Positions 6,115 to 11,726 of a stretch of DNA of 11,726 nt are shown piece by piece (position 1 is the stretch's first letter; each line of letters begins with the position of its first letter). The notes beneath the pieces are model-generated. The model did no database searches, had not been told where the DNA came from, and saw only the letters and a list, made by a program, of their open reading frames with translations. The DNA is from Alphaproteobacteria bacterium (GTDB lineage: Bacteria > Pseudomonadota > Alphaproteobacteria > Rickettsiales > UBA1997). The stretch is taken from NCBI GenBank assembly GCA_016869695.1, contig VGDN01000021.1, positions 1 to 11,726 of the forward strand. Reading direction: 5' to 3'. Position numbers and translations under genes: made by a program.

Positions 6115-7509
6115 TTATTTCTTCTTGTGCGTCTTTTTCGAAAAAACTTTTTCCCTCTTTCCTTCAAATGGATTCTTGCTCTTCCGGAAGACCATACGAA
6201 TCGGCGTTAGTTTGAGGTCAAAATATTCACGTAAGTGGTTGGTTAGATAGCGTTGGTAAGCGCCTTCGAGAGGCTTGATGTAGTTAGTGAAAATCGCAAA
6301 AGTTGGTGGGCGTTTTTTGATCTGAGTTATATATTTCAGCTTTACCGTTTTGCCATGATGAAGTTTTGGTGCATGCTCTGCAGCCGCTGTTTTCAACCAC
6401 TCAACCAGTTTGGAAGTAGAGATGTAGCTCTGCCATTGCTCGTAAGTTTTTAGCGCGAAATCCAAACATTTCTCCACATTATATCCCGTCTGGCCAGATA
6501 CACCAAGGATCGCCGCCCCATCGATTTCTGGGAAAAGTGATTGAATTTGTTTGCGCACTTCACGCAGAAAGACTTCTTTATCACCAGAAACCATATCGAT
6601 TTTATTGATGCCAAACACCAATCCACGCCCTTCCTTCAGGATTTCACCGGCCAGTGCTACATCCTGATGATCAAGCAACGAATTACAATCGATGAGCAAA
6701 ATCACCACTTGCGCAAAGCGTATCGCCCTAAAGCTATCGAGGGTTGAGAGCTTCTCTAATTTTTTGACGATGTTGGATTTTTTTCTGATTCCAGCAGTGT
6801 CGATCAGGCGAATTTTTTTTTTCTTAAACTCAAAAGAAAGTGCGATTGAATCGCGAGTAATTCCTGCCTCAGGCCCAGTGATTAAGCGTTCCTGACCTAG
6901 AATTTTATTTAGGAAAGTTGACTTGCCGGCGTTGGGACGACCAACGATGGCGATTTGCAAATCACTATCTGGTAGTTGGTAGTTGGTAGTTTCTTGTTGA
7001 AATATTTTTTCATATTCCTCGATTTCGGGAGCGATTTTCTCATAGATGTCACCGAAGCCTAGCTTGTGTTCTGCTGAGATGCCGACTGGCTTGCCGAAGC
7101 CTAACTTATAATACTCACTACCAAAAACTTCTTCATTTAGATTCTCACATTTATTGGTGAGCAAGATGGTTTTTTTGCCGAGTTTCCGAAGCCACTGCGC
7201 AAAGTGAAAATCCTTGTTGGTTACACCCTCTTTAGCATCGAGGACAAACAAGCACAGATCTGCATCTGCAACCGCCACCTCAGTCTGTTCCAGCATCCTT
7301 TTCTCCAGGGATTTATCGTCGATTTCATTTTCTAATCCGGCAGTATCAATGACGACAAACTCAAGTGGGCCAAGCTTCGCTGAAGCTTCTTTGCGATCAC
7401 GTGTAACGCCTGGAGTGTCATCAGTCATGGCAAAACTTTTGCCCACCAACTTATTAAACAACGTTGATTTCCCTACATTGGGACGGCCGATGATGGCAAT
7501 TTTAAACAT
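6115..7509 (-). CDS. der: Ribosome assembly GTPase Der (EngA)
   Basis: Der is an essential tandem-domain GTPase that helps mature the 50S ribosomal subunit. All parts are visible in 464 residues. Domain 1 has G1 GRPNVGKST (8-16), DTPGVTRD (31-38), DTAG (55-58) and NKCE (119-122). Domain 2 has GRPNAGKST (190-198), AGITRD (215-220), DTAG (237-240) and NKID (302-305). The C-terminal KH-like domain runs from about 365 to 442 (PPTFAIFTN, YLTNHLREYF, TPIRMVFR), followed by a basic tail rich in Lys. The G4 of domain 1 has Glu where Asp is canonical; I recall this as common in alphaproteobacterial Der. The linker at 174-180 is encoded by a tandem 7-base repeat. The gene overlaps trpC by 8 bases and has AAGG six bases before its ATG; cobS follows after 8 bases. 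Confidence 0.97.
   Translation of the reverse strand: MFKIAIIGRPNVGKSTLFNKLVGKSFAMTDDTPGVTRDRKEASAKLGPLEFVVIDTAGLENEIDDKSLEKRMLEQTEVAVADADLCLFVLDAKEGVTNKDFHFAQWLRKLGKKTILLTNKCENLNEEVFGSEYYKLGFGKPVGISAEHKLGFGDIYEKIAPEIEEYEKIFQQETTNYQLPDSDLQIAIVGRPNAGKSTFLNKILGQERLITGPEAGITRDSIALSFEFKKKKIRLIDTAGIRKKSNIVKKLEKLSTLDSFRAIRFAQVVILLIDCNSLLDHQDVALAGEILKEGRGLVFGINKIDMVSGDKEVFLREVRKQIQSLFPEIDGAAILGVSGQTGYNVEKCLDFALKTYEQWQSYISTSKLVEWLKTAAAEHAPKLHHGKTVKLKYITQIKKRPPTFAIFTNYIKPLEGAYQRYLTNHLREYFDLKLTPIRMVFRKSKNPFEGKREKVFSKKTHKKK
6971..6991 (-). repeat. Three tandem copies of a 7-base unit inside der
   Basis: GGTAGTT is repeated exactly three times on the plus strand (6971-6977, 6978-6984, 6985-6991). On the der coding strand the copies are AACTACC and encode TTNYQLP in the linker between the two GTPase domains (residues 174-180). 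Three copies make 21 bases, so the frame is kept; gain or loss of one or two copies would break this essential gene. Confidence 0.95.
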
Positions 7510-8305
7510 GGGTTAACCTTAAAATATCTTGCACTGCTTTGGTAATGTCTGGCTGCCGCATGAAATGCTCTCCGATCAAGAAGCAATTGATCCCAGCTTG
7601 TTGTAATAGCTCGATATCCACCGAGTTTTTTATCCCGCTTTCTGAGACTAAAACATAATCAGTAGGAACTTTCTCACTGAGGAAAAGTGAAGTTTCGAGG
7701 TCAGTTTTTAGAGTTTTTAAATCACGATTATTGATGCCCAAAAGTCTGCTTTTTAGGCAAGATGCACGCTGTAATTCCTCCTCATCATGAACCTCGATTA
7801 ACACAGACAGGCCAAGGTCTAAGGCGCACTGTTCTAACTCCGCTAACTTATCATCCGGAAGCATGGCAACAATTAACAAAATACAGTCAGCACCAAGCAT
7901 TCTTGCTTCATAAATTTGGTAAGTATCGACCATAAAGTCCTTACGTAAAATAGGTAAGCTTGTTACAGCTCTTACTTCTGTAAGATATTCATTCCTTCCG
8001 GCAAAATATTTTTCGTCAGTTAAAACTGAAATGCACGTTGCACCCGCCGTTTCATAGGCTTTAGCGATTTCAATGTGATTAAAATCTTGGCGGATTATTC
8101 CGTGCGAAGGTGAGGATCTTTTGATCTCACAAATCAGACCAATTTCTTTAGAATCGCTCTTATCTTTCAGTACAGAAAGAAAATCTTTTGGCTTATTTTC
8201 TTGGCATTTTAGCTGCTTACAAATTTCAGAAACCGGCAAGACTTTCTTGTGATTTCTAACTTCTATGAGCTTGTATTGCTTGATCTCTTCGAGGATATTT
8301 CTCAT
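7502..8305 (-). CDS. trpC: Indole-3-glycerol phosphate synthase
   Basis: TrpC closes the indole ring: it converts 1-(2-carboxyphenylamino)-1-deoxyribulose 5-phosphate to indole-3-glycerol phosphate in tryptophan synthesis. The 267 residues form a single (beta/alpha)8 barrel of usual length, not fused to TrpF. Visible active-site stretches are CEIKRSSPS (59-67, with E60 and K62), SVLTDEKYFAG (93-103), LPILRKDF (117-124, with the general-acid Lys K122), ADCILLIV (139-146), LIEVHDEEEL (169-178, with E171), INNRDL (191-196) and SESGI (221-225). It is the first gene of the minus-strand unit and no other trp gene is in the window; trpC elsewhere often sits with trpD, trpF or trpA/B. No Shine-Dalgarno sequence is visible before the ATG. 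Confidence 0.96.
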   Translation of the reverse strand: MRNILEEIKQYKLIEVRNHKKVLPVSEICKQLKCQENKPKDFLSVLKDKSDSKEIGLICEIKRSSPSHGIIRQDFNHIEIAKAYETAGATCISVLTDEKYFAGRNEYLTEVRAVTSLPILRKDFMVDTYQIYEARMLGADCILLIVAMLPDDKLAELEQCALDLGLSVLIEVHDEEELQRASCLKSRLLGINNRDLKTLKTDLETSLFLSEKVPTDYVLVSESGIKNSVDIELLQQAGINCFLIGEHFMRQPDITKAVQDILRLTHV

Positions 8306-8359
8306 ACTTGAAAAATAAGCTTACATATTAATCTTATGGCAAGATTTTACTGAAAAAAT
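8306..8359. promoter_or_regulatory. Divergent trpC / vapB control region with palindromes
   Basis: This 54-base gap must hold the promoters of the trpC unit (minus) and the vapB unit (plus). On the plus strand TTGAAA (8308-8313) with TCTTAT (8332-8337), 18 bases apart, is a weak promoter candidate. Two palindromes fit VapB-type operator sites: TAAGCTTA (8316-8323), and AATCTT (8330-8335) with AAGATT (8341-8346). The second overlaps the proposed -10 box. VapB-VapC complexes of known systems repress their own promoter, so an operator here is expected. No clear promoter for the minus strand was found. Confidence 0.4.
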
Positions 8360-8575
8360 ATGAAAGCAAAAACTAATAAAATACAAAAAATTACTGTTCA
8401 CATCCCGCAGAATATCTTACTAGCAGCAATGCGCGCTACTAGCAAAAACATCACTGAAACAGTAAAACAATCATTGGAAGAAACCGCTAACCGTAAGGCT
8501 TGTGAGAATTTTCGTTCTTTGCGGGGTAAGGTAAAGTTTTCTATCAATCTCAAAACTTTAAGGGAGGATAGATAG
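8360..8575 (+). CDS. vapB: VapB-type antitoxin (ribbon-helix-helix, DUF2191-like)
   Basis: The protein has 71 residues. The N-terminal half (KITVHIPQNILLAAMRATSKNITETVKQSLEE) fits a ribbon-helix-helix DNA-binding fold: a strand at 10-15, then two helices separated near residues 29-30. The C-terminal half contains FRSLRGKVKF (51-60) and NLKTLRED, like the toxin-binding tail ALRGKVxWxGDL that I recall from the VapB antitoxins of the DUF2191 family. It would neutralise the VapC toxin encoded four bases downstream and repress the operon promoter. No Shine-Dalgarno is seen before its ATG, in contrast to the strong one before vapC. It is intact, and the assignment is supported by the toxin next to it. 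Confidence 0.85.
   Translation: MKAKTNKIQKITVHIPQNILLAAMRATSKNITETVKQSLEETANRKACENFRSLRGKVKFSINLKTLREDR
8561..8568 (+). promoter_or_regulatory. Strong ribosome binding site of vapC
   Basis: AGGGAGGA lies ten bases before the vapC ATG (8579), within the last codons of vapB. It is among the best Shine-Dalgarno matches in the window and confirms the vapC start. Confidence 0.8.
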
Positions 8576-8578
8576 GTA

Positions 8579-8959
8579 ATGATTAGCGCTGATACTTCGT
8601 CATTAATCGAATATCTCAAAGGCGGAAATGGTCCTGATATTGAGATGATTGATGCAGCCTTATCCAACAACAACCTAATCGTTTCTCCAGTGGTAGTTTC
8701 TGAGTTACTAAGTGATCCAAAACTTTCCAACGACACAATCAAAAAAATTACCTTACTACCACAATTCGAGGTGGATGAAGGATATTGGCGAAAGGTAGGG
8801 TTTATATGGGCTAAGCTTATCGCAAAAAAACTCAAAGTACGCCTTGCTGACACTTTAATTGCACAAAGCTGTATCGAGCACGACATCCCTCTAATCACGC
8901 GCGACAAAGATTTCCGCCACTTCAAGAAACATTGTGGCCTAAAACTACTGGAATTTTAG
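8579..8959 (+). CDS. vapC: VapC-type PIN-domain ribonuclease toxin
   Basis: This 126-residue protein is a PIN-domain toxin; known VapC toxins cleave tRNA or rRNA with Mg2+ or Mn2+. The acidic metal ligands are in place: D5 in ISADTSSLIEYL, E42 in VVSELL, D91 in LADTLIAQ, and D109 with D111 in ITRDKDF. Length and motif order are normal, so it should be active. It starts four bases after the vapB stop with a strong ribosome binding site, as in a classic antitoxin-toxin pair. Its stop is only two bases before the hemB start, so toxin, antitoxin and heme gene are probably on one transcript. The RNA target cannot be predicted. Confidence 0.92.
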   Translation: MISADTSSLIEYLKGGNGPDIEMIDAALSNNNLIVSPVVVSELLSDPKLSNDTIKKITLLPQFEVDEGYWRKVGFIWAKLIAKKLKVRLADTLIAQSCIEHDIPLITRDKDFRHFKKHCGLKLLEF

Positions 8960-8961
8960 CG

Positions 8962-9951
8962 ATGTCATTTTTCCCCAGAACGCGTTTACGTCGTAATCGT
9001 AAAACACCGTGGATCCGTGAGTTAACTGCGCAGAATAGACTTACCTCAAGCGACTTAATCCTACCGCTTTTTGTCATCGAAGGAAAAAATAAAGAGGAAA
9101 AAATCTCTTCGTTGCCTGGCGTTTCGCGCTTCTCGATTGATGGTGTAATCAAAAAAGCGAAAGAGGCGCAAAGCCTTGGTATTCCTGCTTTAATGCTCTT
9201 TCCAGTAATCGATCAGAAACTAAAAAATTCCCAAGGAAAAGAGGCGCTAAATCCAAGAAATCTTATCTGTCGAGCTATCACGGAAATCAAAAATGCCATA
9301 CCGAGAATCGGCGTAATTACTGATGTCGCACTAGATCCCTACAGTTCTCATGGCCATGATGGAGTGCTTAATAAAAAGGGCGAAGTCGAGAATGACGCAA
9401 CAATCGAAATCCTGTGCGAACAGGCGCTAGTGCAGGCGCAAGCGGGTTGTGATGCGATTGCTCCCTCCGACATGATGGATGGCCGCGTTGGCGCGATTCG
9501 TGATGCTTTAGATGAACAAGGATTCAGCGATGTCTCACTGATTTCTTATGCCGCAAAATATGCTTCGAATTTTTACGGACCATTCCGTGATGCGGTTGGA
9601 TCAGCATCTAACTTAAAAAAATCCGACAAAAAAACTTACCAAATGGATTTCAGAAACTCAGATGAAGCGCTGCGTGAAATCGCGATGGATGTCGATGAAG
9701 GTGCAGACATGATTATCATCAAACCAGGAATGCCCTACTTAGACGTGGTTGCGTACGCTGCTACAAATTTTGATCTGCCAATTATTTCTTACCAAGTCAG
9801 TGGCGAATATGCGATGTTGAAGTTAGCCGCTAAGCAAGGTGCCTTCGATTTTCATGCGGCGATGTTTGAAAGTTTGATCGCTTTTAAAAGAGCCGGCGCT
9901 TCAGCAATTATCAGCTACGGCGCTATTGAAGCAGCTAAGAATTTGCTTTAA
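8962..9951 (+). CDS. hemB: Delta-aminolevulinic acid dehydratase (porphobilinogen synthase)
   Basis: HemB condenses two 5-aminolevulinate molecules to porphobilinogen in the cytosol, the second common step of heme synthesis. I chose ATG 8962 because it gives MSFFPRTRLRRNR, the normal start of alphaproteobacterial HemB, and 329 residues; the frame is open back to TTG 8932, inside vapC. The two active-site lysines are K199 (AAKYASNFYGPFRDA) and K254 (IIIKPGMPYLD). The metal loop DVALDPYSSHGHDG (121-134) has Ala, Asp and Asp where zinc-dependent enzymes have Cys, so it is the Mg2+-type enzyme. SYQVSGEYAML (276-286) is the conserved substrate-binding stretch. Only a weak GGA at 8950-8952 could serve as Shine-Dalgarno. 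The 3' end overlaps the opposite aminopeptidase gene by 51 bases. Confidence 0.97.
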   Translation: MSFFPRTRLRRNRKTPWIRELTAQNRLTSSDLILPLFVIEGKNKEEKISSLPGVSRFSIDGVIKKAKEAQSLGIPALMLFPVIDQKLKNSQGKEALNPRNLICRAITEIKNAIPRIGVITDVALDPYSSHGHDGVLNKKGEVENDATIEILCEQALVQAQAGCDAIAPSDMMDGRVGAIRDALDEQGFSDVSLISYAAKYASNFYGPFRDAVGSASNLKKSDKKTYQMDFRNSDEALREIAMDVDEGADMIIIKPGMPYLDVVAYAATNFDLPIISYQVSGEYAMLKLAAKQGAFDFHAAMFESLIAFKRAGASAIISYGAIEAAKNLL

Positions 9952-11574
9952 CCAACTCACCCCTTCCTTATCCAGCTTGTCAGAAAATTTTTGTAATATT
10001 TCTTGGTGATAATCGCTTAGCCATTTTTTTTCTGCAGCGGTAAGCAATGAAAAATTAATCAGCTCGGGATCAAGAGGCGCTAAGGTTAAGGTCTTAAACT
10101 GCAGGAATCCTTTTTTGTTCACCTCTTCAACCAACATCAAATTTTCGATGCGAATTCCATATTCACCTTCTTTGTAAAAGCCGGGCTCATTCGACAAAAT
10201 CATTCCTGGCAAAAGCTCTTGATGTGCGCGCTTACTGATTCCGCACGGCCCTTCGTGAACCGACAAAAAACTACCAACACCGTGACCAGTGCCGTGATCA
10301 TAGTTCAATCCCACTTGCCAGAGATGTTGTCGAGCGAGCGCATCAAGCTGCGCGCCCGAGGTTCCGCGCGGAAATTTTGCACATGCTAAAGCAATGTGGC
10401 CCTGCAAAACACGGGTAAAATTTTCTTTCATTTCTGCTGTCGGAGTGCCGAGCGCGACAGTGCGCGTTACGTCGGTCGTGCCACAAAAATCTTCACCAAA
10501 ATATTGTCCGCCGGAGTCAATGAGGTAGAGGGAGTTGCCAGAAATTTTCTTATTCGTTTTCGCAGTTGCGCGATAGTGAATAACCGCGCCGTTACTGGCA
10601 AAAGCCGAGATCGCTGCAAAACTTTCTCCGGAAAAATTTGGTGATTCACGACGCAGTTCTAGAAGTTTTTTGGCAGCGGAAATTTCATCAGCAGTAGAAA
10701 ATGAGTCTGACCCCTTTTTTAACCAAAATAAAAACTTGGTGACCGCTAGTCCGTCTTCTTCATGTGCTTTAGTCGCACCAAAAATCTCCGCCGAATTTTT
10801 TTGTGACTTTATCAAATCAATCGGATCACTTTTATGAGTCAGCTCAAAATTATTTTTTTGTAACAGATCATGAAGCCAGTAGTTTGTAGCGCTATCATCT
10901 AGTTGGATTTTTTTCACTTCTTTGTCGAGTAGCGGAAATTCGTCGGTAAAAATTTTTACCTCACCATTTTTGAGCAGAATTCCGTAAGTCAGAAGTAGCG
11001 GCGTAAACTCAAGATCGCTCGCTCTAACATTGAGTAACCAGCAAAGATTTTCGGGTTTAGTGAGCAGTAATGCATCCGCCTCTAAATCTTGCAGGAGTTG
11101 AGTGCATTTGGTTTTGGAATCAACACCAACAACGTGATCTGGTACAGAAAAAATCTGAGATTTTTTTGGCTTAACTGTGAGATGAATCGGGATCTCTTCA
11201 TGTTTCAGTAAGACAAGATTTGGGAATTTTTTTTGTAGCTGACGAACAAAATCTAGACTGACCAACCTAGTGTCGACAGCAAGCCTTGCATCGGCAGAAA
11301 TCATGGACAGGAGCGACTTCTCAGCCAGGTTAAAAATCTCAAATTCAGCTAAATCCAGCTCATTCTTTGCCTGCAAAATATAGCGACCATCGGTGAAAAA
11401 AAGCGACTTCTCCCAACCAAAGAATACAAAAGCATTCGAACCAGTGAAACCAGTGAGCGCCTCAATCCGCTTCTCACTTGTAGGCAAATATTCTAAGAAA
11501 AATTCGTCGGAATTTGGTAGAAAAAAGAAGTCGATTTGACGTTCCTTTAAAAAAGATTTGAGTTTTGTTAACAT
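9901..11574 (-). CDS. M24-family Xaa-Pro aminopeptidase (APP type)
   Basis: This cytosolic two-metal peptidase removes an N-terminal residue before proline. The 557 residues contain two creatinase-like N-terminal domains (about 1-130 and 140-262), with LTGFTGSNAFV (40-50) and FTDGRY (60-65), then a pita-bread catalytic domain. All five metal ligands are present: D353 (LIDSGG), D368 (TTDVTRT), H431 (GTGHGVG), E463 (SNEPGFY) and E477 (GIRIENL); H439 (SVHEGP) is also conserved. Between the first two ligands there are four more residues than in the usual DSGGQYxDGTTD pattern. The C-terminus WLKQILSC plus about nine residues runs beyond the usual end near WL, into sequence antisense to hemB. The start has a good ribosome binding site. 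No signal peptide is seen. Confidence 0.93.
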   Translation of the reverse strand: MLTKLKSFLKERQIDFFFLPNSDEFFLEYLPTSEKRIEALTGFTGSNAFVFFGWEKSLFFTDGRYILQAKNELDLAEFEIFNLAEKSLLSMISADARLAVDTRLVSLDFVRQLQKKFPNLVLLKHEEIPIHLTVKPKKSQIFSVPDHVVGVDSKTKCTQLLQDLEADALLLTKPENLCWLLNVRASDLEFTPLLLTYGILLKNGEVKIFTDEFPLLDKEVKKIQLDDSATNYWLHDLLQKNNFELTHKSDPIDLIKSQKNSAEIFGATKAHEEDGLAVTKFLFWLKKGSDSFSTADEISAAKKLLELRRESPNFSGESFAAISAFASNGAVIHYRATAKTNKKISGNSLYLIDSGGQYFGEDFCGTTDVTRTVALGTPTAEMKENFTRVLQGHIALACAKFPRGTSGAQLDALARQHLWQVGLNYDHGTGHGVGSFLSVHEGPCGISKRAHQELLPGMILSNEPGFYKEGEYGIRIENLMLVEEVNKKGFLQFKTLTLAPLDPELINFSLLTAAEKKWLSDYHQEILQKFSDKLDKEGVSWLKQILSCFNSAVADNC

Positions 11575-11610
11575 GATTACCTCTCTTTCAACTCATACCA
11601 CTCTAGGCAA
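11575..11610. promoter_or_regulatory. Divergent start region of the aminopeptidase gene and radA
   Basis: Only 36 bases separate the two divergent start codons. On the minus strand AGAGAGG (11580-11586) is a strong ribosome binding site five bases before the aminopeptidase ATG. On the plus strand AGG (11605-11607) precedes the radA ATG by three bases, rather close for a ribosome binding site. At least one promoter must lie inside the opposite gene; none could be identified with confidence. Confidence 0.5.
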
Positions 11611-11726
11611 ATGATAAAAAATAAAACTACCCAAGGAAAAGTGGCTTACTCCTGCCAATCCTGCGGCGCTGTGCATTTTAAGTGGGCGGGAAAGTGCTCA
11701 GATTGCGGAGCGTGGAATAGTTTGTT
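11611..11726 (+). CDS. radA: DNA repair protein RadA (Sms), 5' part only
   Basis: The 38 codons before the window edge read as the start of RadA: a short lead, then VAYSCQSCGAVHFKWAGKC and SDCGAWNSL. This is the N-terminal four-cysteine zinc finger (C15, C18, C29, C32; CxxC, ten residues, CxxC) followed by the characteristic GAWN. RadA is a RecA-like, DnaB-related helicase that extends branches during recombination repair; the ATPase and Lon-like domains lie beyond the window. ATG 11611 is chosen because it leaves a normal ten-residue lead before the zinc finger. Confidence 0.9.
   Translation, partial: MIKNKTTQGKVAYSCQSCGAVHFKWAGKCSDCGAWNSL

Noticed and set aside
7372..7388. Inverted repeat AAGCTTC / GAAGCTT in der
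   Set aside because: Seven-base arms within conserved coding sequence, without a further sign of function.
8398..8925. Minus-strand open frame of 175 codons opposite vapBC
   Set aside because: It is antisense to two recognised genes and its product has no recognisable motif.
8932..8961. Upstream TTG start for hemB at 8932
   Set aside because: It would add ten residues inside vapC with no family support; ATG 8962 gives the usual HemB N-terminus.
8922..9152. Minus-strand frame opposite the vapC end and hemB start
   Set aside because: It is fully antisense to recognised genes, with no supporting motif.

Overview
The window looks like a chromosomal segment of an AT-rich alphaproteobacterium. 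The evidence is a HemB with the cysteine-free, magnesium-type metal loop usual in that class, a CobS very close to the alphaproteobacterial type, a Der GTPase whose first G4 motif is NKCE, a UbiH/COQ6-type quinone hydroxylase and a Kdo transferase, which implies a Gram-negative outer membrane. Low GC, tight packing, gene overlaps and an orphan CobS would suit a Rickettsiales- or Holosporales-like lineage, but that placement is inference. A trpC gene would be unusual for a strictly reduced parasite. No rRNA, tRNA, CRISPR array, transposase or integrase was seen.

Left part, plus strand (1-3689). The window opens inside a Bro-N/DinD-like (prophage antirepressor-type) gene. A run of seven G residues near its 3' end puts it out of frame; the lost tail can be read in the next frame up to a stop that overlaps the next start codon. 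A UbiH/COQ6-family monooxygenase follows. A 153-base gap is filled almost end to end by five consecutive inverted repeats. Then come waaA (Kdo transferase) and a TTG-started unknown protein whose start overlaps the waaA stop.

Middle part, minus strand (8305 down to 3682). Five genes, trpC, der, cobS, coaBC and a small exported cupredoxin-like protein, overlap or lie within 8 bases of each other. They look like one transcription unit joining tryptophan synthesis, ribosome assembly, an AAA+ chelatase-type motor, coenzyme A synthesis and a periplasmic protein. The der gene carries three tandem copies of a 7-base unit in the linker between its two GTPase domains.

Right part (8306-11726). A 54-base divergent gap with palindromes separates trpC from a plus-strand vapB-vapC-hemB unit, in which hemB starts two bases after the vapC stop. 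Its heme synthesis gene may therefore be transcribed from the autoregulated toxin-antitoxin promoter. hemB converges with an M24 Xaa-Pro aminopeptidase gene and overlaps it by 51 bases. After a 36-base divergent gap the window ends in the first 38 codons of radA.

Most of the genes are housekeeping. The points that deserve a second look are the G7 frameshift and a 25-base palindrome in the antirepressor-type gene, the hairpin array before waaA, the vapBC-hemB arrangement, the 7-base repeat in der, and the orphan CobS. No whole new defence or mobile system could be supported.
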